32,711 nt of DNA from the NCBI RefSeq assembly GCF_000382885.1, contig NZ_CAVK010000242.1, positions 1-32,711 on the forward strand, given 5' to 3'. The first letter of the stretch is position 1; each line of letters starts with the position of its first letter. A program made the translations under genes and the position numbers. The DNA is from Sphingobium indicum BiD32 (GTDB lineage Bacteria; Pseudomonadota; Alphaproteobacteria; Sphingomonadales; Sphingomonadaceae). Below the pieces are notes generated by a model, which ran no database searches, was not told where the DNA came from, and saw only the letters and a list, made by a program, of their open reading frames with translations. Shown here piece by piece: positions 15,934 to 23,812 of this stretch.

Positions 15934-16023
15934 CCCCTCCCTTCAGGGAGGGGTTAGGGGAGGGGCTGTCGGGACCGGGCTTTGCGGACATGCCCTCCCC
16001 CGACCCCTCCCTGAAGGGAGGGG
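15934..16023. repeat. Long near-perfect inverted repeat in the kduI-kduD spacer
   Basis: Two 31-bp arms (15934-15964 and 15993-16023) pair with only two mismatches around a 28-bp loop. Each arm is itself palindromic (CCCCTCCC TTCA GGGAGGGG and its mirror), so it can fold as one long or two short hairpins. It fills nearly the whole space between two operon genes, as REP or MITE-like elements often do, and may protect or attenuate the transcript. There is no T-run after it. Confidence 0.85.
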
Positions 16024-16027
16024 AGAT

Positions 16028-16867
16028 TCAGGCCAGCTGGCAGATGTCCAGCACGTTCATGTCCGTATAATCCTGATTTTCGCCCGCCATCGCCCAGATG
16101 AAGGCATAGGCCTTGGTGCCGCTCCCCATATGGATCGACCAGGGGGGCGAGATCACCGCCTCCTCGTTCGCCATGACGATGTGCCGCATCGCGTCGCCTT
16201 CGCCCATATAGTGAAAGACGCGATCCGAAGGTCCATCCAGCTCGAAATAGAAATAGATCTCGCTGCGCCGCTCATGAATATGCGGGGGCATGGTGTTCCA
16301 TACGCTGCCGGGCTTGAGCACGGTGAGGCCCATGACCAGCTGCGCGCTCTCGCAAATGCCGGGGATGACCAACTGATAGATGGTGCGTTCGTTTGATTCC
16401 TCCAGGCTGCCGCGTTCCAGCGTGGTTGCGTCGGCGAGCGAAATCAGGCGTGTCGTGAACGCCTTGTGCGCCGGGCAGGAGGCGAGATAATAGCGCGCGC
16501 CTGCGCCAGCGAACTGCACGTCCTTCGCCCCCATGGTGACGTAGAGGCAATCCTTGTTGCCCAGCGTGAAGGATTCGCCATCGACGGTCACCGTGCCGGT
16601 AACGCCCGACACATTGACAATCGCCAGCTCGCGCCGTTCTAGAAAGGGATGACCCGCGGCAGACGCAGGTTCGGTCTGGGCGGGCAGCAACACCGGCGCA
16701 TCGACCACCGCGACCCCGCCGATGACGAAGCGTTCGGCATGAGTGTAGTTGAGCACGCACTCGCCATCGCGGAACAGGCCGCCGATCAAATAACGATCGC
16801 GCAGCTCATCATTGCTGACGCACTCCATCATGTCCGGGTGGGTCGCGTAATAGGTCTTGTCGAACAT
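16028..16867 (-). CDS. kduI: 5-dehydro-4-deoxy-D-glucuronate isomerase
   Basis: 279 residues, the normal KduI length. It isomerises 5-keto-4-deoxyuronate to 2,5-diketo-3-deoxygluconate, feeding KduD. It is a bicupin whose C-terminal half carries the metal site: [17 protein letters not shown] gives His196, His198 and Glu203, with His246 in [10 protein letters not shown]. The start at 16867 ([12 protein letters not shown]) is preferred over the upstream in-frame ATGs at 16888 and 16906: it matches the family N terminus, has GAGGGG upstream and leaves the operator 40 bp away. It is first in an operon with kduD and the carboxylesterase. Confidence 0.95.
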   Translation of the reverse strand: MFDKTYYATHPDMMECVSNDELRDRYLIGGLFRDGECVLNYTHAERFVIGGVAVVDAPVLLPAQTEPASAAGHPFLERRELAIVNVSGVTGTVTVDGESFTLGNKDCLYVTMGAKDVQFAGAGARYYLASCPAHKAFTTRLISLADATTLERGSLEESNERTIYQLVIPGICESAQLVMGLTVLKPGSVWNTMPPHIHERRSEIYFYFELDGPSDRVFHYMGEGDAMRHIVMANEEAVISPPWSIHMGSGTKAYAFIWAMAGENQDYTDMNVLDICQLA

Positions 16868-16907
16868 GGTCAGCCCCTCGTCCTTCATCCGATATAGATG
16901 TCCCATT

Positions 16908-16921
16908 GGACACCGGTGTCA
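16908..16921 (+). promoter_or_regulatory. Predicted LacI-type operator, site 3 (kduI operon)
   Basis: GGACACCGGTGTCA, identical to site 2. It lies 40 bp upstream of the kduI start and 14 bp beyond the lacI stop, a position suited to repression of the kduI-kduD-esterase operon. Confidence 0.78.
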
Positions 16922-16935
16922 TGAAGCATCGCCTA

Positions 16936-17988
16936 TCAGGATATGGCGGGCGGTGCAACCGATGCGCGACGGATCAATGTCGAACTGAACATTGACGGTT
17001 CGTTGACCTCCGACCCTTCGCCAATCGCCGTGCCGATCAGTTTGAGCGCAGCCGCCCGTCCCATGGCGACGATCGGCCAGCGCACGGTGCTCAGCGGCGG
17101 CCAGACGCGCGTCGTGAGCGGCGTGTCATCGAAGCCGATGATCGACAATTCTTCCGGCACTGCAATGCCCCGCATCCGCGCAGCATATAGCACGCCAGCC
17201 GCCATTTCGTCATTGCTGGCGAAGATTGCAGTCGGGCGCGGCGTCAGGTCGAACAGGCTTTCCGACGCGGACAGGCCCGATTCGAACGTATATTGGCCAT
17301 CGGCGATCAGGCTGCGCGGCAGGCTGATCCCGGCTTCCGCCAGTGCCTGCTCAAAACCCTCCCGCCGCTCCTGTGCCGATCGGAAACCATGCGGTCCGGC
17401 GATCAGGCCGATCCGCCGATGTCCCTGCGCGATCAAGTAGCGCACCGCATCGGCCACTGCTTCCTTGTCGTTGGACGCCACCATATGTTCAGGATCATCC
17501 AGCACCGCCGACCCCATCCGCACATAACGACAGCCCTGCTCGTCCAGCATCCGCGCCAGTGCGTCATTTTCCGACATCGGCGGCAGCAGTACGACACCGA
17601 ACAGCCGCTGGCGCGTCACGAAGCCGCGAATATCGTCCATCACCAGGTTCGATCCCCGATCGACGGGGCGAATCACCAGTTCAAATTCAGTGCCGTGCAA
17701 CGCTTCCAATATACCGCGCTGCATCGACAGGATCATCTGCGCGTTGGGATTGTCATAGACCAGCCCGATCAGGAAGTTACGCCCCAATGCCAGCGCCCGC
17801 GCCTGCGGATTGGGGACATAGCCGGTTTCCCGGATGATCGCCTCCACCTTGTCGCGGGTTTCGCGGTTCAGCAGCGGCGAGCGGTTGATGACCCGGCTGA
17901 CCGTCTTTTTCGACACGTCCGCCATGCGGGCAATGTCGTTGATCGTCAGCTTGGGCGCCTGACCCTCATCCTGTTTCTGCTTTGCCAT
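16936..17988 (-). CDS. LacI-family transcriptional regulator of the pectin/uronate locus
   Basis: 350 residues. The N-terminal helix-turn-helix is clear (LTINDIARMADVSKKTVSRVINRS, about residues 14-37) with the hinge helix VPNPQARALALG. A periplasmic-binding-protein-like ligand domain follows (FLIGLVYDNPNAQ, GFRSAQERREGFEQAL, AIFASNDEMAAGVL, SIIGFDDTPL), with a usual ending. It lies between kduI and the divergent hydratase, 62 bp from operator site 4. It is the obvious candidate to bind the shared operator, probably released by a keto-deoxy uronate; functionally it would replace the IclR-type KdgR of enterobacteria. Confidence 0.93.
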   Translation of the reverse strand: MAKQKQDEGQAPKLTINDIARMADVSKKTVSRVINRSPLLNRETRDKVEAIIRETGYVPNPQARALALGRNFLIGLVYDNPNAQMILSMQRGILEALHGTEFELVIRPVDRGSNLVMDDIRGFVTRQRLFGVVLLPPMSENDALARMLDEQGCRYVRMGSAVLDDPEHMVASNDKEAVADAVRYLIAQGHRRIGLIAGPHGFRSAQERREGFEQALAEAGISLPRSLIADGQYTFESGLSASESLFDLTPRPTAIFASNDEMAAGVLYAARMRGIAVPEELSIIGFDDTPLTTRVWPPLSTVRWPIVAMGRAAALKLIGTAIGEGSEVNEPSMFSSTLIRRASVAPPAIS

Positions 17989-18050
17989 GGCACCTTATAG
18001 CGCAGTTTACGCGCCCCGCCAGCGCATCTGTCCGCGATCCGGCTTGTCAA

Positions 18051-18064
18051 TGACACCGGTTTCC
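18051..18064 (+). promoter_or_regulatory. Predicted LacI-type operator, site 4 (lacI/hydratase)
   Basis: TGACACCGGTTTCC; its minus strand is GGAAACCGGTGTCA, identical to site 1. It lies between the divergent lacI (62 bp) and hydratase (39 bp) starts, allowing autoregulation together with control of the hydratase-transporter operon. Confidence 0.75.
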
Positions 18065-18103
18065 ATTACCGACAAACATAACGAGGATGGAAAGGATTTC
18101 GCA

Positions 18104-18904
18104 GTGAGCGCCAGCAGCCCGGCCGAAGTAACCGCAGAGCGCTTTCTGGCGGCACGACAGTCCGCACAGGGACTTGCCGACTATCCTGGCCCAATGCCTG
18201 CGACGCTGGGTGAGGCCTATATCGTTCAGGATGCGGCTCTGGCGCGCATGACAGAGGCGGTCGCTGGCTGGAAAGTCGGCCGCATATTGGGCGATCTGGC
18301 GGATCGCTATGGCTGCAACAGGCTGGCTGGCCCGATCTTCGCCTCGACCGTATTCACCGCTGATCTGCAATCTCAGGGATTGGTCTTTGCCGAAGGCTTC
18401 GGCGCGGTCGAGGCGGAATTCCTCTTCCGCATCGGCACGATACCGGCCGCTGGAAAGACGCATTTCACCCTGGAGGAAGCGGCCGACCATATTGACGCAG
18501 TCCATATCGGCATCGAAATCGCGAGTTCACCCTTTGCCGGAATCAACGGCCATGGTCCGGCGGTGACTATCTCTGACTTTGGCAATAATAACGGCCTGCT
18601 GATCGGCCCCGCCGTGCCCGACTGGCGCAGCGGCACCTATGCCGATCAAACGGTGACGACCCGCATCGACGGTGATTCGGTCGGCAGTGGCACCGCCGCC
18701 GCCTTCGCGCTGGGTGCCATCGGGTCAGTGCAGTTCTTGCTCGAAAATCTGATCGCCCGCGGGATCGCGATCGAAGCAGGCTGGTGGATTTCGACCGGTG
18801 CGGTATCGGGTGTCCATCCGGTGACGCCGGGCCAGAAGGTGGAGGCCGATTTCGGCCCGCTGGGTGTGCTTCACTGCACGATTGCCGCACAAGAGCCGCG
18901 CTGA
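18104..18904 (+). CDS. Fumarylacetoacetase/MhpD-family hydratase-like protein
   Basis: 266 residues from a GTG at 18104, chosen because AAAGGA lies 7 bases upstream; an in-frame ATG at 18050 would put the start inside the operator. The fold signature is that of the 2-keto-4-pentenoate hydratase branch: AGWKVG, the metal-ligand segment VEAEFLFRIG, IGIEIASSPFAGINGHG and a C-terminal GWWISTGAVSGVHPVTPG. Known members hydrate or hydrolyse 2-keto acids in aromatic meta-cleavage, and cousins act on 2,4-diketo-3-deoxy sugar acids. Placed in a uronate regulon directly before the transporter, it may act on a keto-deoxy acid derived from galacturonate. The reaction is not established. Confidence 0.87.
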   Translation: MSASSPAEVTAERFLAARQSAQGLADYPGPMPATLGEAYIVQDAALARMTEAVAGWKVGRILGDLADRYGCNRLAGPIFASTVFTADLQSQGLVFAEGFGAVEAEFLFRIGTIPAAGKTHFTLEEAADHIDAVHIGIEIASSPFAGINGHGPAVTISDFGNNNGLLIGPAVPDWRSGTYADQTVTTRIDGDSVGSGTAAAFALGAIGSVQFLLENLIARGIAIEAGWWISTGAVSGVHPVTPGQKVEADFGPLGVLHCTIAAQEPR

Positions 18905-18941
18905 AACAAGCGGCCGACCAAGCCAGATAGGAGCCAGGATT

Positions 18942-20213
18942 ATGAACGAAGCAGGGGTGCAGGGTCCGCCGGTCGGGCGCTATCGCTGGGTGGTGGTGGC
19001 GCTGTTGTTCGCGGCGACCGCGATCAACTATGTCGACCGACAGATGATCGGTGTGTTGAAGCCTACTTTGTCGGCCGAAATGCAATGGTCGGAAACCGAC
19101 TATGCCAACATCGTTTTCTGGTTCCAGGCGGCCTATGCGGTCGGCTATCTGGGCTTTGGCCGGGTGGTCGATCTCATCGGTGCGCGCTTTGGCTATGCCA
19201 TCGCCGTCACCATCTGGACCATCGCCCATATGGCCCATGGCGGCGTGCATGGCGTGACTCAGTTCGCCATGGCGCGCTTTGGTCTGGGCGTGGGTGAATC
19301 GGGCAATTTCCCGGCTGGGATCAAGGCGGTGACCGAATGGTTCCCGCAAAAGGAACGCGCTTTTGCAATCGGCCTGTTCAACGCCGGGGCCAATATCGGC
19401 GCGATCATCACCCCGCTGCTCGTGCCATGGCTGACCGTCGCCTATGGCTGGCGCGTCGCCTTCTATGCGACCGGCATTTTCGGCATCGTCTGGCTGATCG
19501 CCTGGCTGATCTTTTATCGCAGCCCCGACCAGCATCCCAAAGTGTCGGCGGAGGAGTTGGCCTATATCCGCCAGGACCCAGCCGACCCGGTCGAACCGAT
19601 CGGCTGGGGCAGGCTGGTCACCGTCAAGGAAACCTGGGCCTATGCGATCGGCAAATTCTGCATTGATCCCATCTGGTGGTTCTTCCTCTTCTGGCTGCCG
19701 GGCTATCTTGGCACGCGCTATGGCCTCGACCTCATCAGCTTCGGCCCGCCGCTGGTGGCGATCTACCTGTTGTCCGATGGCGGCAGCATCTTTGGCGGCT
19801 GGATGTCCGGACGCCTGATGAAGGCGGGCAAGAGCGTCAATGCAGCGCGCAAGCTGACCATGCTGCTATGCGCCTGCGCCGTGCTGCCGATCTTCTTTGC
19901 CCAGTCGATCGACAATCTTTGGCTCGCCGTGCTGGTTATCGGCATCGCCACCGCCGCGCATCAGGCCTTTTCGGCCAATCTCTATACTTTGCCGTCGGAC
20001 CTGTTCCCGCGCGGCGCGGTGGGATCGGTCGTCGGAATCGGCGGTACTGTCGGGGCGATCGGCGGCATGGTGATGGCCAAATATGCCGGCTACATCCTCG
20101 ACGGCATCGGTAGCTACACCCCGCTCTTCGCAGTGGCGGGCAGCGCCTATTTCGTCGCGCTTGGCGCCGTCCATCTGCTGTCGCCGCGGCTGGAACGGGT
20201 CAGCACCATTTAG
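18942..20213 (+). CDS. MFS hexuronate transporter (ExuT-like)
   Basis: 423 residues with about 12 membrane segments. It belongs to the anion:cation symporter branch of the MFS: NYVDRQMIGVLKPTL in TM1 and the loop 2-3 region GYLGFGRVVDLIGARFGY are typical, as are FGLGVGESGNFPAGIKAVTEWFP and GLFNAGANIGAIITPLLVPWL. Relatives take up glucuronate, galacturonate or their unsaturated forms across the inner membrane. The start at 18942 follows an AGGAG/CAGGA site. The gene lies 37 bp after the hydratase, in one operon under operator site 4, and is convergent with the next SDR with 6 bp between their stops. Confidence 0.92.
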   Translation: MNEAGVQGPPVGRYRWVVVALLFAATAINYVDRQMIGVLKPTLSAEMQWSETDYANIVFWFQAAYAVGYLGFGRVVDLIGARFGYAIAVTIWTIAHMAHGGVHGVTQFAMARFGLGVGESGNFPAGIKAVTEWFPQKERAFAIGLFNAGANIGAIITPLLVPWLTVAYGWRVAFYATGIFGIVWLIAWLIFYRSPDQHPKVSAEELAYIRQDPADPVEPIGWGRLVTVKETWAYAIGKFCIDPIWWFFLFWLPGYLGTRYGLDLISFGPPLVAIYLLSDGGSIFGGWMSGRLMKAGKSVNAARKLTMLLCACAVLPIFFAQSIDNLWLAVLVIGIATAAHQAFSANLYTLPSDLFPRGAVGSVVGIGGTVGAIGGMVMAKYAGYILDGIGSYTPLFAVAGSAYFVALGAVHLLSPRLERVSTI

Positions 20214-20219
20214 CTGACC

Positions 20220-21128
20220 CTATTTCCCCGCGACGGCGCGTCCGAAGCTGTAGCGGATATGATCGACATGGCCGTGCAGGCCGAACGTTACCGGATCGGC
20301 GCTGTCCATGATCGCGTCGATCCGTTCGCCAACATCCTCGATCGACCAGTCGGGCTGATAGACGCCCTGGCTTTCGGCGATGAAAACCCGCGCGACCCGC
20401 CCGGCCATCGACGCCAGCATCTGCCCGGTGATCGAACAGCTTTCATGGGCCAGCCAACCGACGACCGGCGCGACCAGTTCCGGTCCCATCGGCGGGTAAG
20501 CCGACACGTCGATTCCTTCGGCCATTCGGGTAACCGCGCCCGGCACGATGATGTTTGAGCGGACGCCCTCGGCCTCCCCCTCCAGCGCCAATATGTTGTT
20601 GAGGCCGATCATGCCCGATTTGGACATGCCATAATTGACGCAATTTTCATTGCCGTAGATCCCGCCGATCGAGGAGGTTAGCACGATCCGGCCATAGCCT
20701 GCCTTGCACATGATCGGGAAGGCAGGCCGGGCGACGTGAAAGGCACCGCGCAGATGGACGTCGAGGACGGCATCGAAATCTTCCTGGCTCAGTTCCTTCA
20801 TCGATCCGTAGCGGACATTGCCCGCATTATGGATCAACGTGTCGATGCGGCCATAATGGTCGAGCGCACAGTCGATGATGGCGCGGCCTCCTTCGGGCGT
20901 GGCGACCGATTCGGTGCAAGCGACGGCTTCGCCACCCAGCGCCCTGATCTCCGCGACGACGTCGGCAGCGGGGCCATCGTCGCCCCCCTCTCCCCGGATC
21001 GCGCCACCCGGATCATTGACGATCACCTTGGCCCCGCGCGCTGCCAGCAGCAACGCATAGGCACGGCCCAGCCCCCTGCCCGCGCCGGTGATGACCGCAA
21101 TGCGATCGTCAAAACGATAGTCTGCCAT
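20220..21128 (-). CDS. SDR oxidoreductase, hydroxyacyl-CoA dehydrogenase type
   Basis: 302 residues, longer than a classical SDR because of a C-terminal extension of about 50 residues (GVYQPDWSIEDVGERIDAI). Seen: TGAGRGLGRAYA (residues 14-25), NDPGG at 38-42, HNAG at 100-103, catalytic Tyr166 and Lys170 (YGMSK). The NDPGGAIRGEG loop and the extension resemble the (3R)-hydroxyacyl-CoA dehydrogenase domain of the multifunctional 17-beta-HSD4 group. AAGGAG precedes the ATG. The substrate is unknown; it may process an acyl-CoA or a steroid/terpenoid-like alcohol. It is divergent from the next SDR. Confidence 0.88.
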   Translation of the reverse strand: MADYRFDDRIAVITGAGRGLGRAYALLLAARGAKVIVNDPGGAIRGEGGDDGPAADVVAEIRALGGEAVACTESVATPEGGRAIIDCALDHYGRIDTLIHNAGNVRYGSMKELSQEDFDAVLDVHLRGAFHVARPAFPIMCKAGYGRIVLTSSIGGIYGNENCVNYGMSKSGMIGLNNILALEGEAEGVRSNIIVPGAVTRMAEGIDVSAYPPMGPELVAPVVGWLAHESCSITGQMLASMAGRVARVFIAESQGVYQPDWSIEDVGERIDAIMDSADPVTFGLHGHVDHIRYSFGRAVAGK

Positions 21129-21273
21129 GGCGATGCTCCTTGATATTGCCCCGTGGGTGAACCCTCGCTCGCACCGGTTCAAGCCGACAGCATAAGGCAT
21201 CGCTCCAGCGGTTCGCGGTGGGTGCGGAAGGCGGATATGAAAGGCGCAAGGCAAGACAATAGGGAAATGAACG

Positions 21274-22053
21274 ATGCAGGTTGCGATCATCACCGGGGCG
21301 GGCAGCGGCATTGGTCTGGCCACCGCCAAGATGCTGGCCGAGGCGGGCATGGCGATCGTCGGCGTGGGCCGGGACGCAGACAAGCTGGCGACGCTGGAGC
21401 AGGTGATTGGTGATCCGGCACGGATTGCGACGCTCTCGGTGGACATCACCGCTGACGACGCCCCGGCGCAGATCGTGGCATTGGCGCTGGAGCGTTTTGG
21501 CCGCATCGACTTTTTGGTCAACAATGCAGGCGCGGGCAGTCCCAAGCCGCTGCACGAGACGGACGACGAGACGCTCGACTATTTTCTGGGGCTGATGCTG
21601 CGCGCGCCGTTCCGCCTGTGCCGCGAAGTCATCGGCCATATGGGCGAGGGCTGCGGCATCGTGAATGTCAGTTCCACCTATGCGATGATCGGCGGGCGGC
21701 GCGGCGGCGCCTATTCGGCGGCCAAGGGTGGGCTGGGCGCGCTGACCCAGCATATCGCCTGTGACTATGGCCCGCGCGGGATCCGCGCCAATTGCGTCGC
21801 GCCCGGCGTCACCATGACCGACATGGTGCGGCACCGGTTCGAGGATGAGATGTTCAAGCGGGTGAATGTCGAGACGACGCCCTTTCCCCGGCTGGGTGAG
21901 GTCGAGGATATTGCCAGCACCATCGCCTTCCTCTGTTCGCCGGGCGCGGGCTTCATCAACGGGCAGACGATCGTGGTCGATGGCGGCTGGACGACCACCA
22001 AATATCTCTCACCCCGCGCGCTGACCACCACATGGGTCGAAGCTGAAGCCTAA
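21274..22053 (+). CDS. SDR oxidoreductase (classical type)
   Basis: 259 residues. Cofactor motif TGAGSGIG (residues 7-14), NNAG at 83-86, catalytic Tyr147 and Lys151 in YSAAK, and the C-terminal INGQTIVVDGG block are all present. No substrate can be assigned. It is divergent from the other SDR (145 bp between starts), so the two may share regulation and a pathway. Its TAA overlaps the stop of the convergent marR gene by 3 bp. Confidence 0.9.
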   Translation: MQVAIITGAGSGIGLATAKMLAEAGMAIVGVGRDADKLATLEQVIGDPARIATLSVDITADDAPAQIVALALERFGRIDFLVNNAGAGSPKPLHETDDETLDYFLGLMLRAPFRLCREVIGHMGEGCGIVNVSSTYAMIGGRRGGAYSAAKGGLGALTQHIACDYGPRGIRANCVAPGVTMTDMVRHRFEDEMFKRVNVETTPFPRLGEVEDIASTIAFLCSPGAGFINGQTIVVDGGWTTTKYLSPRALTTTWVEAEA

Positions 22054-22505
22054 GGGTGGCAGGCATCGCGGCAGAGTTGGCGCAGCAGCGCGAGCACTTC
22101 GTCGCGACGCTCGGCCGGAATCGATCGGCCGATCCGGCTTTCATGACGCTCGAACGCTTCGCTCACACTGGCGTGGAGCCGTTCGCCGTCAGTTGTCAGC
22201 GACAGGGTGATCGCCCGCCCCTTGCCCGGCTGCTTGTCCAGCACGCCGAGCAGCGCCAGCTTGTTGATCAGCGGCACGAGGTTGGCCGGCTGGGCGCGCA
22301 GCGCGCGGCCGATGTCGCTTTGGGTGCAGCCCTGATTGGCACCCAGGAACAATAGCAGCGTCGCCTCCCCCACATTGATCCCCAATGGATGGAGCAGGTC
22401 GGCCAGCGCCGCTGTCACCGCGACAGTGGTGCGACGCAGGTGATAGCCGATCAGCGGGTCGAGCGGATCGACCAATTCGGGTGAAGGCGACAGTGAGTTG
22501 GACAT
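22050..22505 (-). CDS. MarR-family transcriptional regulator
   Basis: 151 residues with the MarR winged helix: LIGYHLRRTTVAVTAAL at the dimer helix, then TQSDIGRALRAQPANLVPLINKLALLGVLDKQPGKGRAITLSLTTDG covering recognition helix and wing. The Asp-Xaa-Arg segment is replaced by PGKGRAI, a minor variation. It is divergent from an exported hydrolase with 79 bp between starts and a perfect palindrome in the gap, so local regulation of both is likely. Confidence 0.92.
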   Translation of the reverse strand: MSNSLSPSPELVDPLDPLIGYHLRRTTVAVTAALADLLHPLGINVGEATLLLFLGANQGCTQSDIGRALRAQPANLVPLINKLALLGVLDKQPGKGRAITLSLTTDGERLHASVSEAFERHESRIGRSIPAERRDEVLALLRQLCRDACHP

Positions 22506-22545
22506 AGGCTGCGATAACGCGCTTGCGTCCGGCCCTCAACCCTGC

Positions 22546-22564
22546 ATATTATGTTACATAATAT
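22546..22564. promoter_or_regulatory. Perfect palindrome, probable MarR operator
   Basis: ATATTATGTTACATAATAT: 9-bp arms around a single T. The AT content contrasts sharply with the surroundings. It lies 40 bp from the marR start and 20 bp from the hydrolase start, a standard position for a MarR operator, and may overlap a -10 element. Confidence 0.8.
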
Positions 22565-22584
22565 AAATTGTTGAGGAGATTCTT

Positions 22585-23682
22585 ATGTACGGCTCACTGT
22601 CCAGATTGCGCGGATTGGCCCTGAGCGTAGCGGCCTGCGCGCTGCCCGCCATGGCCATTGCCCAGACGCCGCCCATACTGGCTGGTCCCGGCACGATAGA
22701 ACCGGATGGCACGGTGGTCGTCCCCTCCTTCCGCCTGCCACCGTCTGTCCATCTGAGCGACGCTGCAAAAAAGGCCTTGCCCCGCACCCCATCCGATCCT
22801 GAAGAGCCGATGATGCGCGCGGTCGCCGCAGGGCAGGCCGGGGCGCTGCGTGCGCGGATGCCGCAAATCATGGCGCCCCGTCTCGATGCGCTCAAGCAAA
22901 TATATGGGGTCACGACCCGCGACGACCTGATCGCAGGCATCCCCGCCGTCCGCGCGACGCCGGTAGGGGGCGTGGCGAAGGCCAATCGCGGCAAGATCTT
23001 GCTCAACCTGCCCGGCGGCGGCTTCATCATGGGGGCGGCGACGGGCACCGGGATGCTCGAATCGATTCCGCTGGCCGGACTGGCCGGGTTGGAGATTGTC
23101 AGCATCACCTACAGGCAGGCACCAGAGTTCACCTATCCCGCAGCAACGCAGGATGTGCTGGCCGTCTATCGGGATCTGCTCAAGACCCACAAGCCGCAGG
23201 ATATTGCCATATTCGGTTGTTCAGCAGGCGGCCTGCTGACTGCCGAAACCATGGCAGCATTGATCCGCGACAAGCTGCCCCTGCCCGCCGCGATCGGCAT
23301 CTTCTGCGCATCGGCCGACGCGCGCTGGGGCGGCGACAGTCAGGCGTTTGGACGGCCATTCCAGGCGCTGGCGCAACGGGAGGATAGTCGCGGCTATTTC
23401 AAGGATGCCGACCTGGCTGATCCGATCGTTTCACCCATTACATCGCCCGCGATGCTGGCGCAGTTTCCCCCGACGCTGGTGATCACCGGCACCCGCGCCT
23501 TCGAGATGAGCGCAGCAGTCAACACGCATAAGGAACTGGTGAGGGCCGGGGTCGATGCGGACCTGCATGTCTGGGATGGCCTCGGCCACGCCTTCTTCTA
23601 CGATCCAGCCTTGCCTGAATCGCGCGAAGCCTTCGACGTGATGGCGCGCTTCTTCACACAATATCTGAAGTTGAAGCGTTAA
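22585..23682 (+). CDS. Exported alpha/beta hydrolase, HSL-like, with altered catalytic motifs
   Basis: 365 residues, Sec signal peptide (LALSVAACALPAMAIAQ, cleavage near residue 26). GAGGAG precedes the ATG. The core is that of the hormone-sensitive-lipase type: LLNLPGGGF at the oxyanion site, nucleophile elbow GCSAGG (Ser213), and late WDGLGHAFFYD with the His. Two departures are visible: the usual HGGG is PGGG, and the segment VITGTRAFEMS, where the family normally has the acid in GTRD, has Ala instead. It may be a poor esterase, use another acid, or have a different role. Probably controlled by the divergent MarR. Confidence 0.85.
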   Translation: MYGSLSRLRGLALSVAACALPAMAIAQTPPILAGPGTIEPDGTVVVPSFRLPPSVHLSDAAKKALPRTPSDPEEPMMRAVAAGQAGALRARMPQIMAPRLDALKQIYGVTTRDDLIAGIPAVRATPVGGVAKANRGKILLNLPGGGFIMGAATGTGMLESIPLAGLAGLEIVSITYRQAPEFTYPAATQDVLAVYRDLLKTHKPQDIAIFGCSAGGLLTAETMAALIRDKLPLPAAIGIFCASADARWGGDSQAFGRPFQALAQREDSRGYFKDADLADPIVSPITSPAMLAQFPPTLVITGTRAFEMSAAVNTHKELVRAGVDADLHVWDGLGHAFFYDPALPESREAFDVMARFFTQYLKLKR

Positions 23683-23715
23683 GCCCTAATCGCGCGCCGG
23701 CAAAGGTTCCCCCGC

Positions 23716-23741
23716 GACACTTTGCCGGCTGGCAAAGTGTC
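23716..23741. repeat. 11-bp-arm hairpin upstream of winged-helix gene
   Basis: GACACTTTGCC (23716-23726), loop GGCT, and GGCAAAGTGTC (23731-23741): perfect arms. Related half-sites lie on both sides, GGCAAAG at 23698-23704 and GACAAAGTG at 23748-23756. It is either an operator cluster for the following DNA-binding protein or a terminator-like end of the hydrolase transcript, although no T-run follows. Confidence 0.75.
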
Positions 23742-23812
23742 ACGGACGACAAAGTGCGACTCGGCGGAAATAGGGGATTCACAAGCCGGGTAGACTATGC
23801 TTGATTCACGAT

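Noticed and set aside
14255..16070. Open frames on the plus strand across the esterase, kduD and spacer
   Set aside because: Shadows; the end of one reads through the kduI-kduD palindrome as the typical repeat peptide.
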